A stretch of 64,000 nucleotides of DNA, from NCBI RefSeq assembly GCF_000427965.1, contig NZ_ATZA01000007.1:62001-126000 (forward strand). Direction: 5' to 3'. This stretch comes from Olivibacter sitiensis DSM 17696 (lineage in GTDB: Bacteria; Bacteroidota; Bacteroidia; Sphingobacteriales; Sphingobacteriaceae). How positions within the stretch are numbered: position 1 is the stretch's first letter; every line of letters starts with the position of its first letter. Of the stretch, positions 9,081 to 15,530 are shown in pieces. Position numbers and translations under genes: made by a program. The notes below the pieces were generated by a model. It was given only the letters and a program-made list of their open reading frames with translations, ran no database searches and was not told the DNA's origin.

Positions 9081-9287
9081 TCAACCGTTCCCTTTCTTGT
9101 TTATCCACCAATACAGTGGCGGTATCAATATCGGTGCAAATAAGATATTCCTCCTGCCAATGCAAACAAAACGCATCTTATTATAAATAAGTGTATGCTT
9201 AAAATTCTTGAATAGCATGAAGACGAATACGATTACCATTATCAACGTGAGCGGAATGGTATGCAGGCAAAGCAACATAGCACCCAT
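9081..9287 (-). CDS. Possible small membrane protein
   Basis: A 68-residue frame beginning MGAMLLCLHTIPL with one long hydrophobic helix, a basic loop and a second short hydrophobic segment ending in Lys-Lys-Gly-Asn-Gly. The pattern fits a two-helix inner-membrane protein. An upstream start at 9359 would add 24 basic residues. No family is recognised. It sits alone in a gap of about 550 bases between the PfkB kinase and the universal stress protein genes, and it may be non-coding. Confidence 0.35.
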   Translation of the reverse strand: MGAMLLCLHTIPLTLIMVIVFVFMLFKNFKHTLIYNKMRFVCIGRRNILFAPILIPPLYWWINKKGNG

Positions 9288-9472
9288 TATTGAAAGGTTA
9301 CGTCTGAAGCGAAACAACATTTTGCTACTTTTGAGATCGATGCAAAAGTCTCGCTCCATTAAGGACAGGACGATTAGAGAACCGATAGAAAAAAATTAGA
9401 ATTTTATTAGATATACCACGCCCAGCGACAAAGAACTTTTTATATATTACCTTTATTTAAAATTTGGATAGC

Positions 9473-10282
9473 ATGGAGACCTTACTCGTACCAGTTGATT
9501 TTTCTGAAAACTCCGTGGATGCAACTCGATATGCCGTTGCTCTATCGTCTCAGTTGGGCATTGCCGGCATCGTTCTGTATCACAGCAATATTTTCGGGGA
9601 TAAGCCGGAATCCGACATCTTAACAGAGCTCGAAAAGTTAAAAAAGGAGTTAAATCGCGAAAGCAAAGTGGCAATTACCTGTGTGGCAAACAGCGTTCCT
9701 TTGTCTGAAGGAATCGCCGACCTGATAATACGGCATCGAGCCTCTATCATTGTAATGGGCATAAGGGGACGCAATAAAGTAGGCCAAAAACTAATTGGGA
9801 GCCACGTTTTTCAGGTATCGAAAAGCGCTACAGTCCCTGTGCTTATAGTGCCCGAGCAATCCGTTTTTTCCAAAATAGAACATGCGGCACTGGCATTGCC
9901 TATCATTGCCGAGTTAAAAAAGTATATTCCCTACGAGGCAATCAAATCGCTCATAAAAAAGCTTGGTGCAACGCTCATGGTTCTCAATATCAGCAAAATC
10001 AGAGATAAAACACCCAAACCCATTGTATATGCTGGATTGGCGGACACACTTGATATGTTTGATGACATGTCTCCTACCTATCATTTTTTTTCGGCAAGGA
10101 ATACCGCAGATGGTATCGCCCATTTTGCAAAAGACAACCATGCGCAATTGTTGATCAGCGTTGCCGGCGATTATGGATTTCTACAAGGAATGTTTAGGTC
10201 CAGCGTGACAAGAAAACTAGCTTATCAGTCTACCGTTCCTTTATTGATCTGTCGTTCAGGCAACGAAACGATTGAAAATTAA
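9473..10282 (+). CDS. Universal stress protein (UspA family), tandem-domain
   Basis: About 269 residues in two Usp domains. The first starts LLVPVDFSENS and carries the nucleotide-binding motif G-x2-G-x9-G-S (MGIRGRNKVGQKLIGSHVF) followed by VPVLIVP, so ATP binding is likely. The second, from about residue 145, lacks the full motif and ends VPLLICR. Tandem Usp proteins of this size are common in Bacteroidota and act in the cytosol in stress survival; the precise role is unknown. The ATG at 9473 is preferred to a TTG three codons upstream. Downstream lies the decayed two-component remnant, so this gene marks the left edge of the accessory region. Confidence 0.88.
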   Translation: METLLVPVDFSENSVDATRYAVALSSQLGIAGIVLYHSNIFGDKPESDILTELEKLKKELNRESKVAITCVANSVPLSEGIADLIIRHRASIIVMGIRGRNKVGQKLIGSHVFQVSKSATVPVLIVPEQSVFSKIEHAALALPIIAELKKYIPYEAIKSLIKKLGATLMVLNISKIRDKTPKPIVYAGLADTLDMFDDMSPTYHFFSARNTADGIAHFAKDNHAQLLISVAGDYGFLQGMFRSSVTRKLAYQSTVPLLICRSGNETIEN

Positions 10283-10419
10283 ATGTGATTTGACATTAGC
10301 GACTGAAAAAGTTTTCGTCAATTTTGCAAACTCAGTTTGATGGGATATATAGGTAGGCAAGCACCGACGCCAATTATGCCAAGGCAAAAGATGGCAGCTC
10401 TATCCCAAAAATGGTTTCT

Positions 10420-10733
10420 TCATGCTGTTTTGAAGTCGGATTGCATGAAAGCAATGGAGACCACACAACTTTTATCGACCGAAAACTTGCAGCCATTTTC
10501 AAAGAGGTTCGCAAATACCACTTTCAAGAGGCACTCGTTCCCATTTACCGAAATTTGTTTGTCGCTATCAAAATTGTTCTCGAAGTGAATATCGATTTTG
10601 TAATTGGGGTTTGCCTGTTGCACCTGCTGCCGTGCGTCCAACAAAACTTCATCCACACGAATTTTGCTTAAGGAAAATCTCGGAAGGATCATAACTGGCT
10701 TTTGCCAAGTCTGGCAAACTGTGTCCGTATTTT
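10420..10733 (-). pseudogene. Remnant of a sensor histidine kinase (frameshifted, both ends missing)
   Basis: Two adjoining minus-strand frames read as one histidine-kinase segment. The upstream piece (about 10681-10733) reads KYGHSLPDLAKASYDPSE, which resembles the region after the dimerisation helix. A frameshift near 10680 leads into IRVDEVLLDARQQVQQANP and then FANLFENGCKFS, the N-box of the ATPase domain. The H-box, G1 and G2 boxes are absent, so no kinase can be made. The fragment begins 14 bases from the target duplication left by the IS element. Homology assignment is from motif memory, not a search. Confidence 0.7.
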
Positions 10734-10746
10734 CACTTTTTTAGTT

Positions 10747-10755
10747 ATAAGTTAT
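10747..10755. repeat. Target-site duplication, left copy
   Basis: ATAAGTTAT lies directly outside the left inverted repeat of the IS element. The identical 9-mer follows the right inverted repeat at 12054-12062. A 9-bp duplication fits the IS4 family. The target word is itself nearly palindromic. Confidence 0.8.
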
Positions 10756-12053
10756 CATTGCTGTCCACTTAAAATAAGCTGAGGGACAGCTGTTTAACAA
10801 TACGTTCTTTGACATTTCTGTAATCTGATTTTGTAATCAACTCATTTATAGGTGTTTTATCCAACAAGGATATGCCTAACACCTGTAATATTTCGTAGGG
10901 CTGACGGCCTGTCTTGAGATCACTGCCAACGATGGCTACAAGACAATATGTCGTAATTGCAGCGAATATCTGTATTCGAACAGCGTTTTCCGTTGTGCCC
11001 CAAAACGATTTTATTTTCAGGTGTTGCTTGATCCATTTGAAGAACAGTTCTATTGCCCATCGGTGTTTATAGAGCAGGGCAACTTCGAGTGCCGTGACCT
11101 CCATGTTATTGGTCAGAAAGATGAACGTCCTTTTGGATTCGCTGTCGTAGAATTTTACCCTGCGTATCTTTTGAGGGTAATCCCGGCAGGTGTAATAACC
11201 CGCAAGTTTCCCGGTCTGGTCGCATAAGATACCGTTATCCCTGTCCGCTTTTCTGGAATACATGCGCTGGAACTTGAGGTTTGACTTGGCTCTTATGATA
11301 AAGTATGCCCCTGCATTGTGCAGAAGGTACAGCCTGGAATAATCAAGGTATCCGCGATCAAAGACATAGAATGCCCCCTGCTCATAGCTTAGCTGATCCA
11401 GGGCGTTCACATCATGTACAGCAGCGGCTGTAATATGCATGAATACAGGGATATGGCTATTGGCATCGTACAGGGTATGCATCTTGATGCCTCCTTTGTT
11501 CCTTCTGAATGATGCCCACCAGAATACGCTGAGACAAAGATCAATGGTCGTCGAATCAAACAGGTAGACCTGTGAATCTATACCTAGATCGACATTCTTA
11601 CATTTGGATCTGGCCACAGCGATCATGTGGAGGGCAAACTCCTCAAAGATCAAGCTGGCACGTTTAGCATTCGCCTTGGCCAGATTGCTTCGGGTGATCT
11701 GTTTGCCCAGCCCCAAATGGTAGGACTTGTTGCTATGTGCATCCAGTACAAGCATCAGACCCCGCAAGCTATCGCGGTTAGACAACTGACCGAACATCAT
11801 ACAAAGCAACTGGTTCCAACAAGTGAAATGCTTAACATACCTGTTGCCATCATGCCTCTGCACGATAGAGTCGAACACACGTCGTGGAAGGAATTCCGTC
11901 AACTGTGCGAAAACGTACTTGCCTCGATTCATCTATACCGCTTTTTGCGGTGAACCTAAACAAATTCAAATCGTCACGCATGAAAAACCAGCACAACAAT
12001 CAGATTATCAAGAAGTCAAAGAACAGTTTAAATAATTTTAGTAGACACTAATG
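10756..12053 (-). mobile_element. IS4-family insertion sequence (complete)
   Basis: The element is about 1.3 kb. Its ends are imperfect inverted repeats: CATTGCTGTCCACTTAAAAT at 10756-10775 and, as reverse complement, CATTAGTGTCTACTAAAAT at 12035-12053. It is flanked by a 9-bp direct repeat, has one intact transposase gene on the minus strand, and the transposase stop codon lies inside the left repeat. All parts needed for mobility look intact. It interrupts the remains of a two-component operon. Confidence 0.88.
10769..11932 (-). CDS. IS4-family transposase
   Basis: A 387-residue DDE transposase. The N-terminal 80 residues (FTCWNQLLCMMFGQLSNRDS) match the domain usually found at the start of IS4 transposases of this branch. 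The catalytic core follows: first Asp in YLFDSTTIDL, second Asp in FYVFDRGYLDY, and Glu in the YREK motif (Tyr-x2-Arg-x3-Glu-x6-Lys in YKHRWAIELFFKWIK). The protein is full length with no disruption, so it is probably active. The gene fills almost the whole element. Confidence 0.92.
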   Translation of the reverse strand: MNRGKYVFAQLTEFLPRRVFDSIVQRHDGNRYVKHFTCWNQLLCMMFGQLSNRDSLRGLMLVLDAHSNKSYHLGLGKQITRSNLAKANAKRASLIFEEFALHMIAVARSKCKNVDLGIDSQVYLFDSTTIDLCLSVFWWASFRRNKGGIKMHTLYDANSHIPVFMHITAAAVHDVNALDQLSYEQGAFYVFDRGYLDYSRLYLLHNAGAYFIIRAKSNLKFQRMYSRKADRDNGILCDQTGKLAGYYTCRDYPQKIRRVKFYDSESKRTFIFLTNNMEVTALEVALLYKHRWAIELFFKWIKQHLKIKSFWGTTENAVRIQIFAAITTYCLVAIVGSDLKTGRQPYEILQVLGISLLDKTPINELITKSDYRNVKERIVKQLSLSLF

Positions 12054-12062
12054 ATAAGTTAT
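12054..12062. repeat. Target-site duplication, right copy
   Basis: ATAAGTTAT directly follows the right inverted repeat of the IS element and matches the left copy at 10747-10755 exactly. Confidence 0.8.
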
Positions 12063-12083
12063 GAATAATAAGAAATGAGTTAT

Positions 12084-12203
12084 TTAGGTTTGATTTTGCT
12101 TTTTGTGGTTAGGATGGCACTTCGTAACATTTTTAGTATGTCGTTTGCATCTGAATAAACAGATGTGAATTCGTTGGTCGTCTTCGACTATTAAAATATT
12201 CAT
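12084..12203 (-). pseudogene. Decayed start of a response-regulator gene
   Basis: The minus-strand frame starts MNILIVEDDQRI, an exact response-regulator opening with the acidic Glu-Asp-Asp of the receiver domain. After about 12 residues it loses all resemblance and stops at 12084. The remaining receiver and DNA-binding parts are absent, so the gene has been deleted internally. Its promoter is still recognisable just upstream. With the kinase remnant on the other side of the IS, this was probably one regulator-kinase operon. A second frame over the same bases (DANDILKMLRSAILTTKSKIKPK in two parts, DANDILKMLR and SAILTTKSKIKPK) also looks protein-like and may belong to what the deletion fused on. 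Confidence 0.6.
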
Positions 12204-12208
12204 CCTAA

Positions 12209-12238
12209 CAAACTTAGATAAATTGCTTTTATATCCAA
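12209..12238 (-). promoter_or_regulatory. Bacteroidota promoter in front of the decayed response regulator
   Basis: On the minus strand TTG (12236-12238), a gap of 19 bases and TAAGTTTG (12209-12216) match the Bacteroidota -33/-7 consensus. The -7 box ends five bases from the ATG at 12203, so a transcript would have almost no leader. Confidence 0.6.
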
Positions 12239-12416
12239 TTTAATTGTATTGCATATACATAGCAATTTTATAGCTAAAATGGTTAAAATACAGCCTTTCC
12301 AAATTCTTTATTGGTTCACTTCTTCTTCAATTTGAAAACCTATGATATTTGTATGTGAATATAATCGTACGGCGATCAATATTATATTCGTAAAACCAAA
12401 GAAATATGGGGACTGA
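12239..12416. other. AT-rich intergenic stretch, nothing recognised
   Basis: This continues the gap between the decayed response regulator and the small membrane protein gene. It is AT-rich, and I see no reading frame, hairpin or repeat beyond the promoter at its left end. Confidence 0.5.
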
Positions 12417-12707
12417 CTACAACAACTGGAAGATTAGCAATAGAAGAAATACTATCTGCATTATACCTATTATCTTCTTTGGTAAGTTATCAGGTTCAAA
12501 AAAGAAATACCGAAAAGACCAAATCGTTAATACTATTGCGCTGATAGTTAAAGCCTGAGCCCCTAAACCCAAAAAAATTGACCTAAATGCCGAAACTCGC
12601 TCTTCATGCGCCGAAAGATTATAAAATAGATATATCCAAACCACATAGATTAATGTGTTGAGTGACACCGAAAGGAATCCAATAAATTTGTTAATCCTTG
12701 CCATCAT
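12417..12707 (-). CDS. Small three-helix membrane protein of unknown function
   Basis: A 96-residue protein with three clear hydrophobic segments: IGFLSVSLNTLIYVVWIYL, then a helix around ALTISAIVLTIWSFRYF, and the C-terminal IGIMQIVFLLLLIFQLL. Charged loops (SAHEERVSAFR, EPDNLPKK) lie between them. I recognise no family. Two adjacent ATG codons (12707, 12704) are possible starts. The frameshifted remnant of another membrane protein ends about 30 bases upstream on the same strand, so the two may once have formed an operon. Confidence 0.6.
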   Translation of the reverse strand: MMARINKFIGFLSVSLNTLIYVVWIYLFYNLSAHEERVSAFRSIFLGLGAQALTISAIVLTIWSFRYFFFEPDNLPKKIIGIMQIVFLLLLIFQLL

Positions 12708-12739
12708 AGTTTTCGCTTAATTCAGTCTATTCAATAATC

Positions 12740-12935
12740 CGCTTGGTCATCCTCCATGACTTTGACAAGACGACCCGCAGAGCCAACCATGTTGGCAGCA
12801 AATATACCATACGTGATGCCCAACTACAAAAGTCATTATTAAACTAACAAGATTCAGAATAGTTTCCACAGGAGCCAATCTCCCCCGTCTCTAGATATGG
12901 AGTAGCATTGGCATTAGCGGTCACTTGATCGGATA
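12740..12935 (-). pseudogene. Frameshifted remnant of a small membrane protein
   Basis: Three minus-strand frames join into one plausible C-terminal protein: SDQVTANANATPYLETGEI, then after a frameshift APVETILNLVSLIMTFVVG, then after another ITYGIFAANMVGSAGRL followed by VKVMEDDQADY and a stop near 12740. The middle part is a hydrophobic helix and the end is acidic. No single frame is open across it. I do not recognise the family. The call rests on how naturally the pieces join, so it is tentative. Confidence 0.4.
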
Positions 12936-13225
12936 TATCACCCCTTCCCAGGGACTTTTAAAAGCATTTTTTCGGACAAGTTTTTGTCCGAAAAAATGTT
13001 CAGTACCCCGGACAGGATTGTTCTCGAACCTCTTTGTGGAAGATTTGAAGCGAATTGCGGCTTTAGGAGCTTGAAATGCACTTTGAAAATATCTAAGCTG
13101 GATAGAGATCGAACTGGCAATTAACAGAATATAAAAATCCCTGGCGAAAAGTGTCCAACCTTCCGTGGTGGATAAATGACTGGAGTTTCTAACTGTAACT
13201 GTCAAATTAATCCTGATTAAAATGT
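12936..13225. other. Accessory-region gap without a supported gene
   Basis: About 290 bases between the membrane-protein remnant and the terminator of the GNAT gene. Two overlapping minus-strand frames exist (94 and 60 codons), but their composition looks unlike protein and neither has a credible start. An inverted repeat lies near 12966-12995 (TTTTTTCGGACA and TGTCCGAAAAAA). Confidence 0.45.
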
Positions 13226-13250
13226 GAAAGCCACCTTTAGGGTGGCTTTC
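13226..13250 (-). terminator. Terminator after the GNAT toxin gene
   Basis: A perfect 10-bp stem GAAAGCCACC / GGTGGCTTTC with a 5-base loop, followed on the minus strand by a weak T-rich run. It lies 20 bases after the stop of the GNAT gene. Confidence 0.75.
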
Positions 13251-13269
13251 GTGTGTTGTGATTTGCAGT

Positions 13270-13773
13270 TTACTGTTGGAACAACTGCCTAATCGTTCCC
13301 ATTGGGATGAACATCTTGTTGCTGCTCTTTAATTTAAGGAAACCATACTTCTCATAAAAGGCAATAGCCTTTTCGTCTATCGGATCAACAATAACAGCCA
13401 GCGTACCCAATTGTTCGGAAAGGTTCAAACATCTTTCTAGGGCATTCATGAGCATCAGCTCTCCACGGCGCTTGCCTTTCTCATTTTTGTCTACTGCCAA
13501 CCTGCCTAATAATACAGCAGGCAACTCCCTGTAGCTTCCAGGTAATCTTAACTTTTTAAGCAAGCCTTCGGGCAAATCATCTTTTGGGATGGAATTGCCC
13601 GACAGTGTGTAATAAGCTAAGACGATGTTTTCCTCATTGGCAAGAACGTAACAGGCGGATAGATCCCTTCGGACATCCTGAGATGCCTGTTTTTTGATGT
13701 ATTCATCTAAAAGTGGGGCTTCACTATCAAAACTACCCCGATTATGTGTTTTTTGTAGATTTATGATTTCCAC
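13270..13773 (-). CDS. GNAT-family toxin (TacT/AtaT/KacT type) of a type II toxin-antitoxin pair
   Basis: A 167-residue GNAT acetyltransferase. The acetyl-CoA region reads LLGRLAVDKNEKGKRRGELML, and FYEKYGF carries the conserved Tyr. DEYIKKQASQDVRRD near the start is typical of toxins paired with DUF1778 antitoxins. Such toxins acetylate the amino acid on charged tRNAs and stop translation; this is known for TacT, AtaT and KacT and is inferred here. The start is a GTG at 13773, lying inside the end of the antitoxin gene (32-base overlap), which implies coupled translation. The acetyl-CoA loop has Gly-Lys-Arg-Arg-Gly instead of the usual Gly-x-Gly, but is otherwise normal. Confidence 0.88.
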   Translation of the reverse strand: MEIINLQKTHNRGSFDSEAPLLDEYIKKQASQDVRRDLSACYVLANEENIVLAYYTLSGNSIPKDDLPEGLLKKLRLPGSYRELPAVLLGRLAVDKNEKGKRRGELMLMNALERCLNLSEQLGTLAVIVDPIDEKAIAFYEKYGFLKLKSSNKMFIPMGTIRQLFQQ

Positions 13774-14056
13774 TTTGCTGCGCCTCCTTAAATTTTAAAT
13801 AATTGGAATGAGCTTTCTTAAGCGCATCGTTAGGAGCCGGCGGGTTCAAAATTGCTTCCAGAAATATCTTCTTGTCCTCCATCGTGTTCAGTATGGTGTG
13901 ACTGTCCTTAATGATTTTGTTGGCTTGGGTCTGGATATGAAAAACAATAAATTCAGAAAGGCTCTTAAAGCCGCTCAGTTCTGAGGCATACTTGATCAGC
14001 TCTTTTTGTTCTCTGCTAATGCGAACATCAATTCTATCATTAATTACTGTTGCCAT
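13742..14056 (-). CDS. DUF1778 antitoxin (ribbon-helix-helix)
   Basis: A 104-residue protein. The N-terminus (NDRIDVRISREQKELIKYA, then SGFKSLSEFIVFHI) is a ribbon-helix-helix DNA-binding domain of the DUF1778 type. The C-terminal part, with LNPPAPNDALKKAH, is the conserved segment that blocks the GNAT partner. It is upstream of and overlaps the toxin gene, the usual antitoxin-first order. Such antitoxins bind palindromes and repress their own operon; a candidate palindrome lies further upstream at 14369-14389. The ATG at 14056 fits the family start. Confidence 0.9.
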   Translation of the reverse strand: MATVINDRIDVRISREQKELIKYASELSGFKSLSEFIVFHIQTQANKIIKDSHTILNTMEDKKIFLEAILNPPAPNDALKKAHSNYLKFKEAQQSGNHKSTKNT

Positions 14057-14630
14057 AACTTCTGTTATCTAATCTATTTCTGTGTTTTTTTATATTTCTG
14101 TGGCAATTCTTTTCTTAATTTTTATTGATTTTGTTTTGCTTGATCACATCTTAATCCTTTTATAAATCTACTGCTTTGTTTAACATTTCCTAAATGTTGC
14201 AATTTTTAAGTATTATCTGTTAATTCTTATTTCAATCTTCGTTGCAGAAACTTCTGTGGAAATACTTTTTTAAATCTTTTTGAATTTTTCTATACTAATT
14301 TTTTCTTTTTCAATCTTTGGTCGATAGTGGTCATCTCTGAATGACCTCATTCGCATTAGCAACACAAATGTACGTGAATTTACCGTACAATAAAAATTAT
14401 TTTAAACAAAATAGTACAAACCCGCTCCATTCATCTTAAGAATAAGCAAGCACGATTAGATATACCGTTTTATCTGGATATTTTCTATGTGCTTATGCAC
14501 TTGGCCGTTCGCAACGTGGTACATTTCGAAAAACCTAATTGAACAAGCTATTGAGAGGCACAAAGCCAGAGATCGAACCAGAAAAGCGTCTTTATGAGCA
14601 ATAAAGGCATGTTTCGATTGTCAGAAAACA
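14057..14630. other. AT-rich gap between the toxin-antitoxin operon and the tRNA genes
   Basis: About 570 bases. The first 300 are strongly A-rich on the strand transcribed towards the antitoxin and may be a long leader. A TACATTTG -7 box and a palindrome lie at 14365-14389. At about 14520-14587 the plus strand reads NLIEQAIERHKARDRTRKAS before a stop, without a start codon; it may be the end of a lost gene or chance. Confidence 0.5.
14365..14389 (-). promoter_or_regulatory. Candidate -7 box overlapped by a palindrome (possible antitoxin operator)
   Basis: CAAATGTA at 14365-14372 is TACATTTG on the minus strand, a Bacteroidota -7 box. The inverted repeat TGTACG (14369-14374) and CGTACA (14384-14389) overlaps it. 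An overlap of promoter and palindrome is what an autorepressing antitoxin would need. It lies about 310 bases before the antitoxin start, which is long, and no good -33 box is present. Confidence 0.35.
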
Positions 14631-14664
14631 AAAAAGCCTCCTTACATGCTGTAAAGAGGGCTTT
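14631..14664 (-). terminator. Terminator after tRNA-Leu
   Basis: On the minus strand a stem of AAAGCCCTCTTTACA with TGTAAGGAGGCTTT (one bulge) is followed by a run of T. It starts two bases beyond the tRNA 3' end. Confidence 0.75.
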
Positions 14665-14665
14665 G

Positions 14666-14751
14666 TACTCGGAGCGGGAATCGAACCCGCACTCGCTTTA
14701 AGGCGAACAGGATTTTAAGTCCTGCGTGTCTACCAGTTCCACCATCCGAGC
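14666..14751 (-). tRNA. tRNA-Leu (UAA)
   Basis: On the minus strand an 86-base class II tRNA. The acceptor is GCTCGGA with TCCGAGT, the anticodon stem CAGGA/TCCTG holds the loop CTTAAAA giving anticodon TAA, a long variable arm (TTCGCCTTAAAGCGA) is present as in Leu tRNAs, and the T-arm is GCGGGTTCGATTCCCGC. The first acceptor pair is G-U. CCA is not encoded. Confidence 0.95.
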
Positions 14752-14771
14752 AACACATTGCTTTTTAAAGC

Positions 14772-14805
14772 AAAAACCCTTCTCTTAACTAAAGAAGAAG
14801 GGTTT
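14772..14805 (-). terminator. Hairpin between tRNA-Gly and tRNA-Leu
   Basis: On the minus strand AAACCCTTCTTCTT and AAGAGAAGGGTTT form a stem of about 10 bp ending in a T run. It may terminate part of the transcription or mark processing between the two tRNAs. It overlaps the encoded CCA of tRNA-Gly. Confidence 0.6.
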
Positions 14806-14880
14806 GGAGCGAAAGACGAGGTTCGAACTCGCGACCTCAACCTTGGCAAGGTTGCGCTCTACCAACTGAGCTACTTTCGC
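14805..14880 (-). tRNA. tRNA-Gly (GCC)
   Basis: A 73-base tRNA body (14808-14880) plus an encoded CCA (14805-14807). The acceptor is GCGAAAG with CTTTCGC, the D-arm AGCTCAGTTGGTAGAGC, the anticodon stem-loop CAACC-TTGCCAA-GGTTG gives anticodon GCC, and the T-arm GCGAGTTCGAACCTCGT is standard. It lies 54 bases upstream of tRNA-Leu and shares its promoter. Confidence 0.95.
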
Positions 14881-14922
14881 ATTTTGAGAAAGAACTTTAT
14901 ATCGTTTTCTCTTTTGGTGATG

Positions 14923-14953
14923 CAAATATAGGCAGTTTTCTATTTCTGCCAAA
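14923..14953 (-). promoter_or_regulatory. Promoter of the tRNA-Gly/tRNA-Leu unit
   Basis: On the minus strand TTTG (14950-14953), exactly 19 bases, then TATATTTG (14923-14930): a full match to the Bacteroidota consensus. The -7 box ends 42 bases before the tRNA-Gly 5' end. Confidence 0.8.
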
Positions 14954-14981
14954 TACTTTTTTTCAAAAATTCACATTCCAC

Positions 14982-15470
14982 CTATAAGTTATTGGCATTC
15001 AGGAAAAGAAAAATCGCATCATTTTCATAGCCTTTGCCCATAGCATAGCGAGCCAACTTCATTTTCCGCACATAGGGATCGGTATCCTTCAGTAGCGAGG
15101 CCTTCTTTCGCAGCAGGCTTTCCAAGCGTTCTTCATAGTCGTCCTTTTCCAAGCTGGCCAATGCTTGGGCCACCAACCTCGCTGATACCGCTTTGGCTTT
15201 TAGCCCTTGTTCAATCTTTTTCTTTCCCCAGCCTTTCAATTGAAATTTCCCTCTCGCATAGGCCATCGCAAAGCGTTCCTCGTTCAGAAAGTTCTCGGCT
15301 ATCATCTCGGCAATGAGCTGCTCTACTTCCTGGCGGTGCAGCCCCCAGCTATACAGTTTATCGCGCAGCTCCTGCTGCGACCGCTCCTGGTAGGCACAGA
15401 AGGATTCCGCCTTTCTCCTAGCCTCTTGCAGGCTCAAGGGAGGCTTTTGTCTTGGTATATGCGAGTCCAT
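14982..15470 (-). CDS. recX: Regulatory protein RecX
   Basis: About 162 residues of helical repeats typical of RecX, which binds RecA filaments and limits recombination and SOS induction. AESFCAYQERSQQELRDKL matches the first three-helix repeat, and ENFLNEERFAMAYARGKF with GWGKKKIEQGLKAKAV matches the conserved second repeat (FLDD.RFA, RG.K..G...I). The start at 15470 (MDSHIPRQKPP) is chosen because a longer frame to 15560 would run into the divergent murF-alr gene. recA is not in the window. Confidence 0.9.
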   Translation of the reverse strand: MDSHIPRQKPPLSLQEARRKAESFCAYQERSQQELRDKLYSWGLHRQEVEQLIAEMIAENFLNEERFAMAYARGKFQLKGWGKKKIEQGLKAKAVSARLVAQALASLEKDDYEERLESLLRKKASLLKDTDPYVRKMKLARYAMGKGYENDAIFLFLNANNL

Positions 15471-15530
15471 AGCGGCAAATTTGTAATAAATATATGGCAT
15501 AGCTAAAAAAATGCTGAAATTCGCATCAAA

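Noticed and set aside
12830-12920. A peptide of the NVEALA type (reading TANANATPYLETGEIGSC)
   Set aside because: The resemblance is limited to a few Ala/Asn and one Cys. There is no signal peptide or start codon, and the sequence joins better to the membrane remnant in the next frame.
12921-13205. A 94-codon minus-strand gene between the membrane-protein remnant and the GNAT toxin
   Set aside because: It overlaps another open frame, has no family features, and its composition (FKSSTKRFENNPVRG) looks like translated non-coding DNA. Left as an unexplained gap.
14520-14600. A tRNA fragment or attachment-site copy beside tRNA-Leu
   Set aside because: GAGATCGAACCAG resembles a T-arm, but the flanking bases do not fold, and no copy of the last 15 or more bases of either tRNA was found inside the island.
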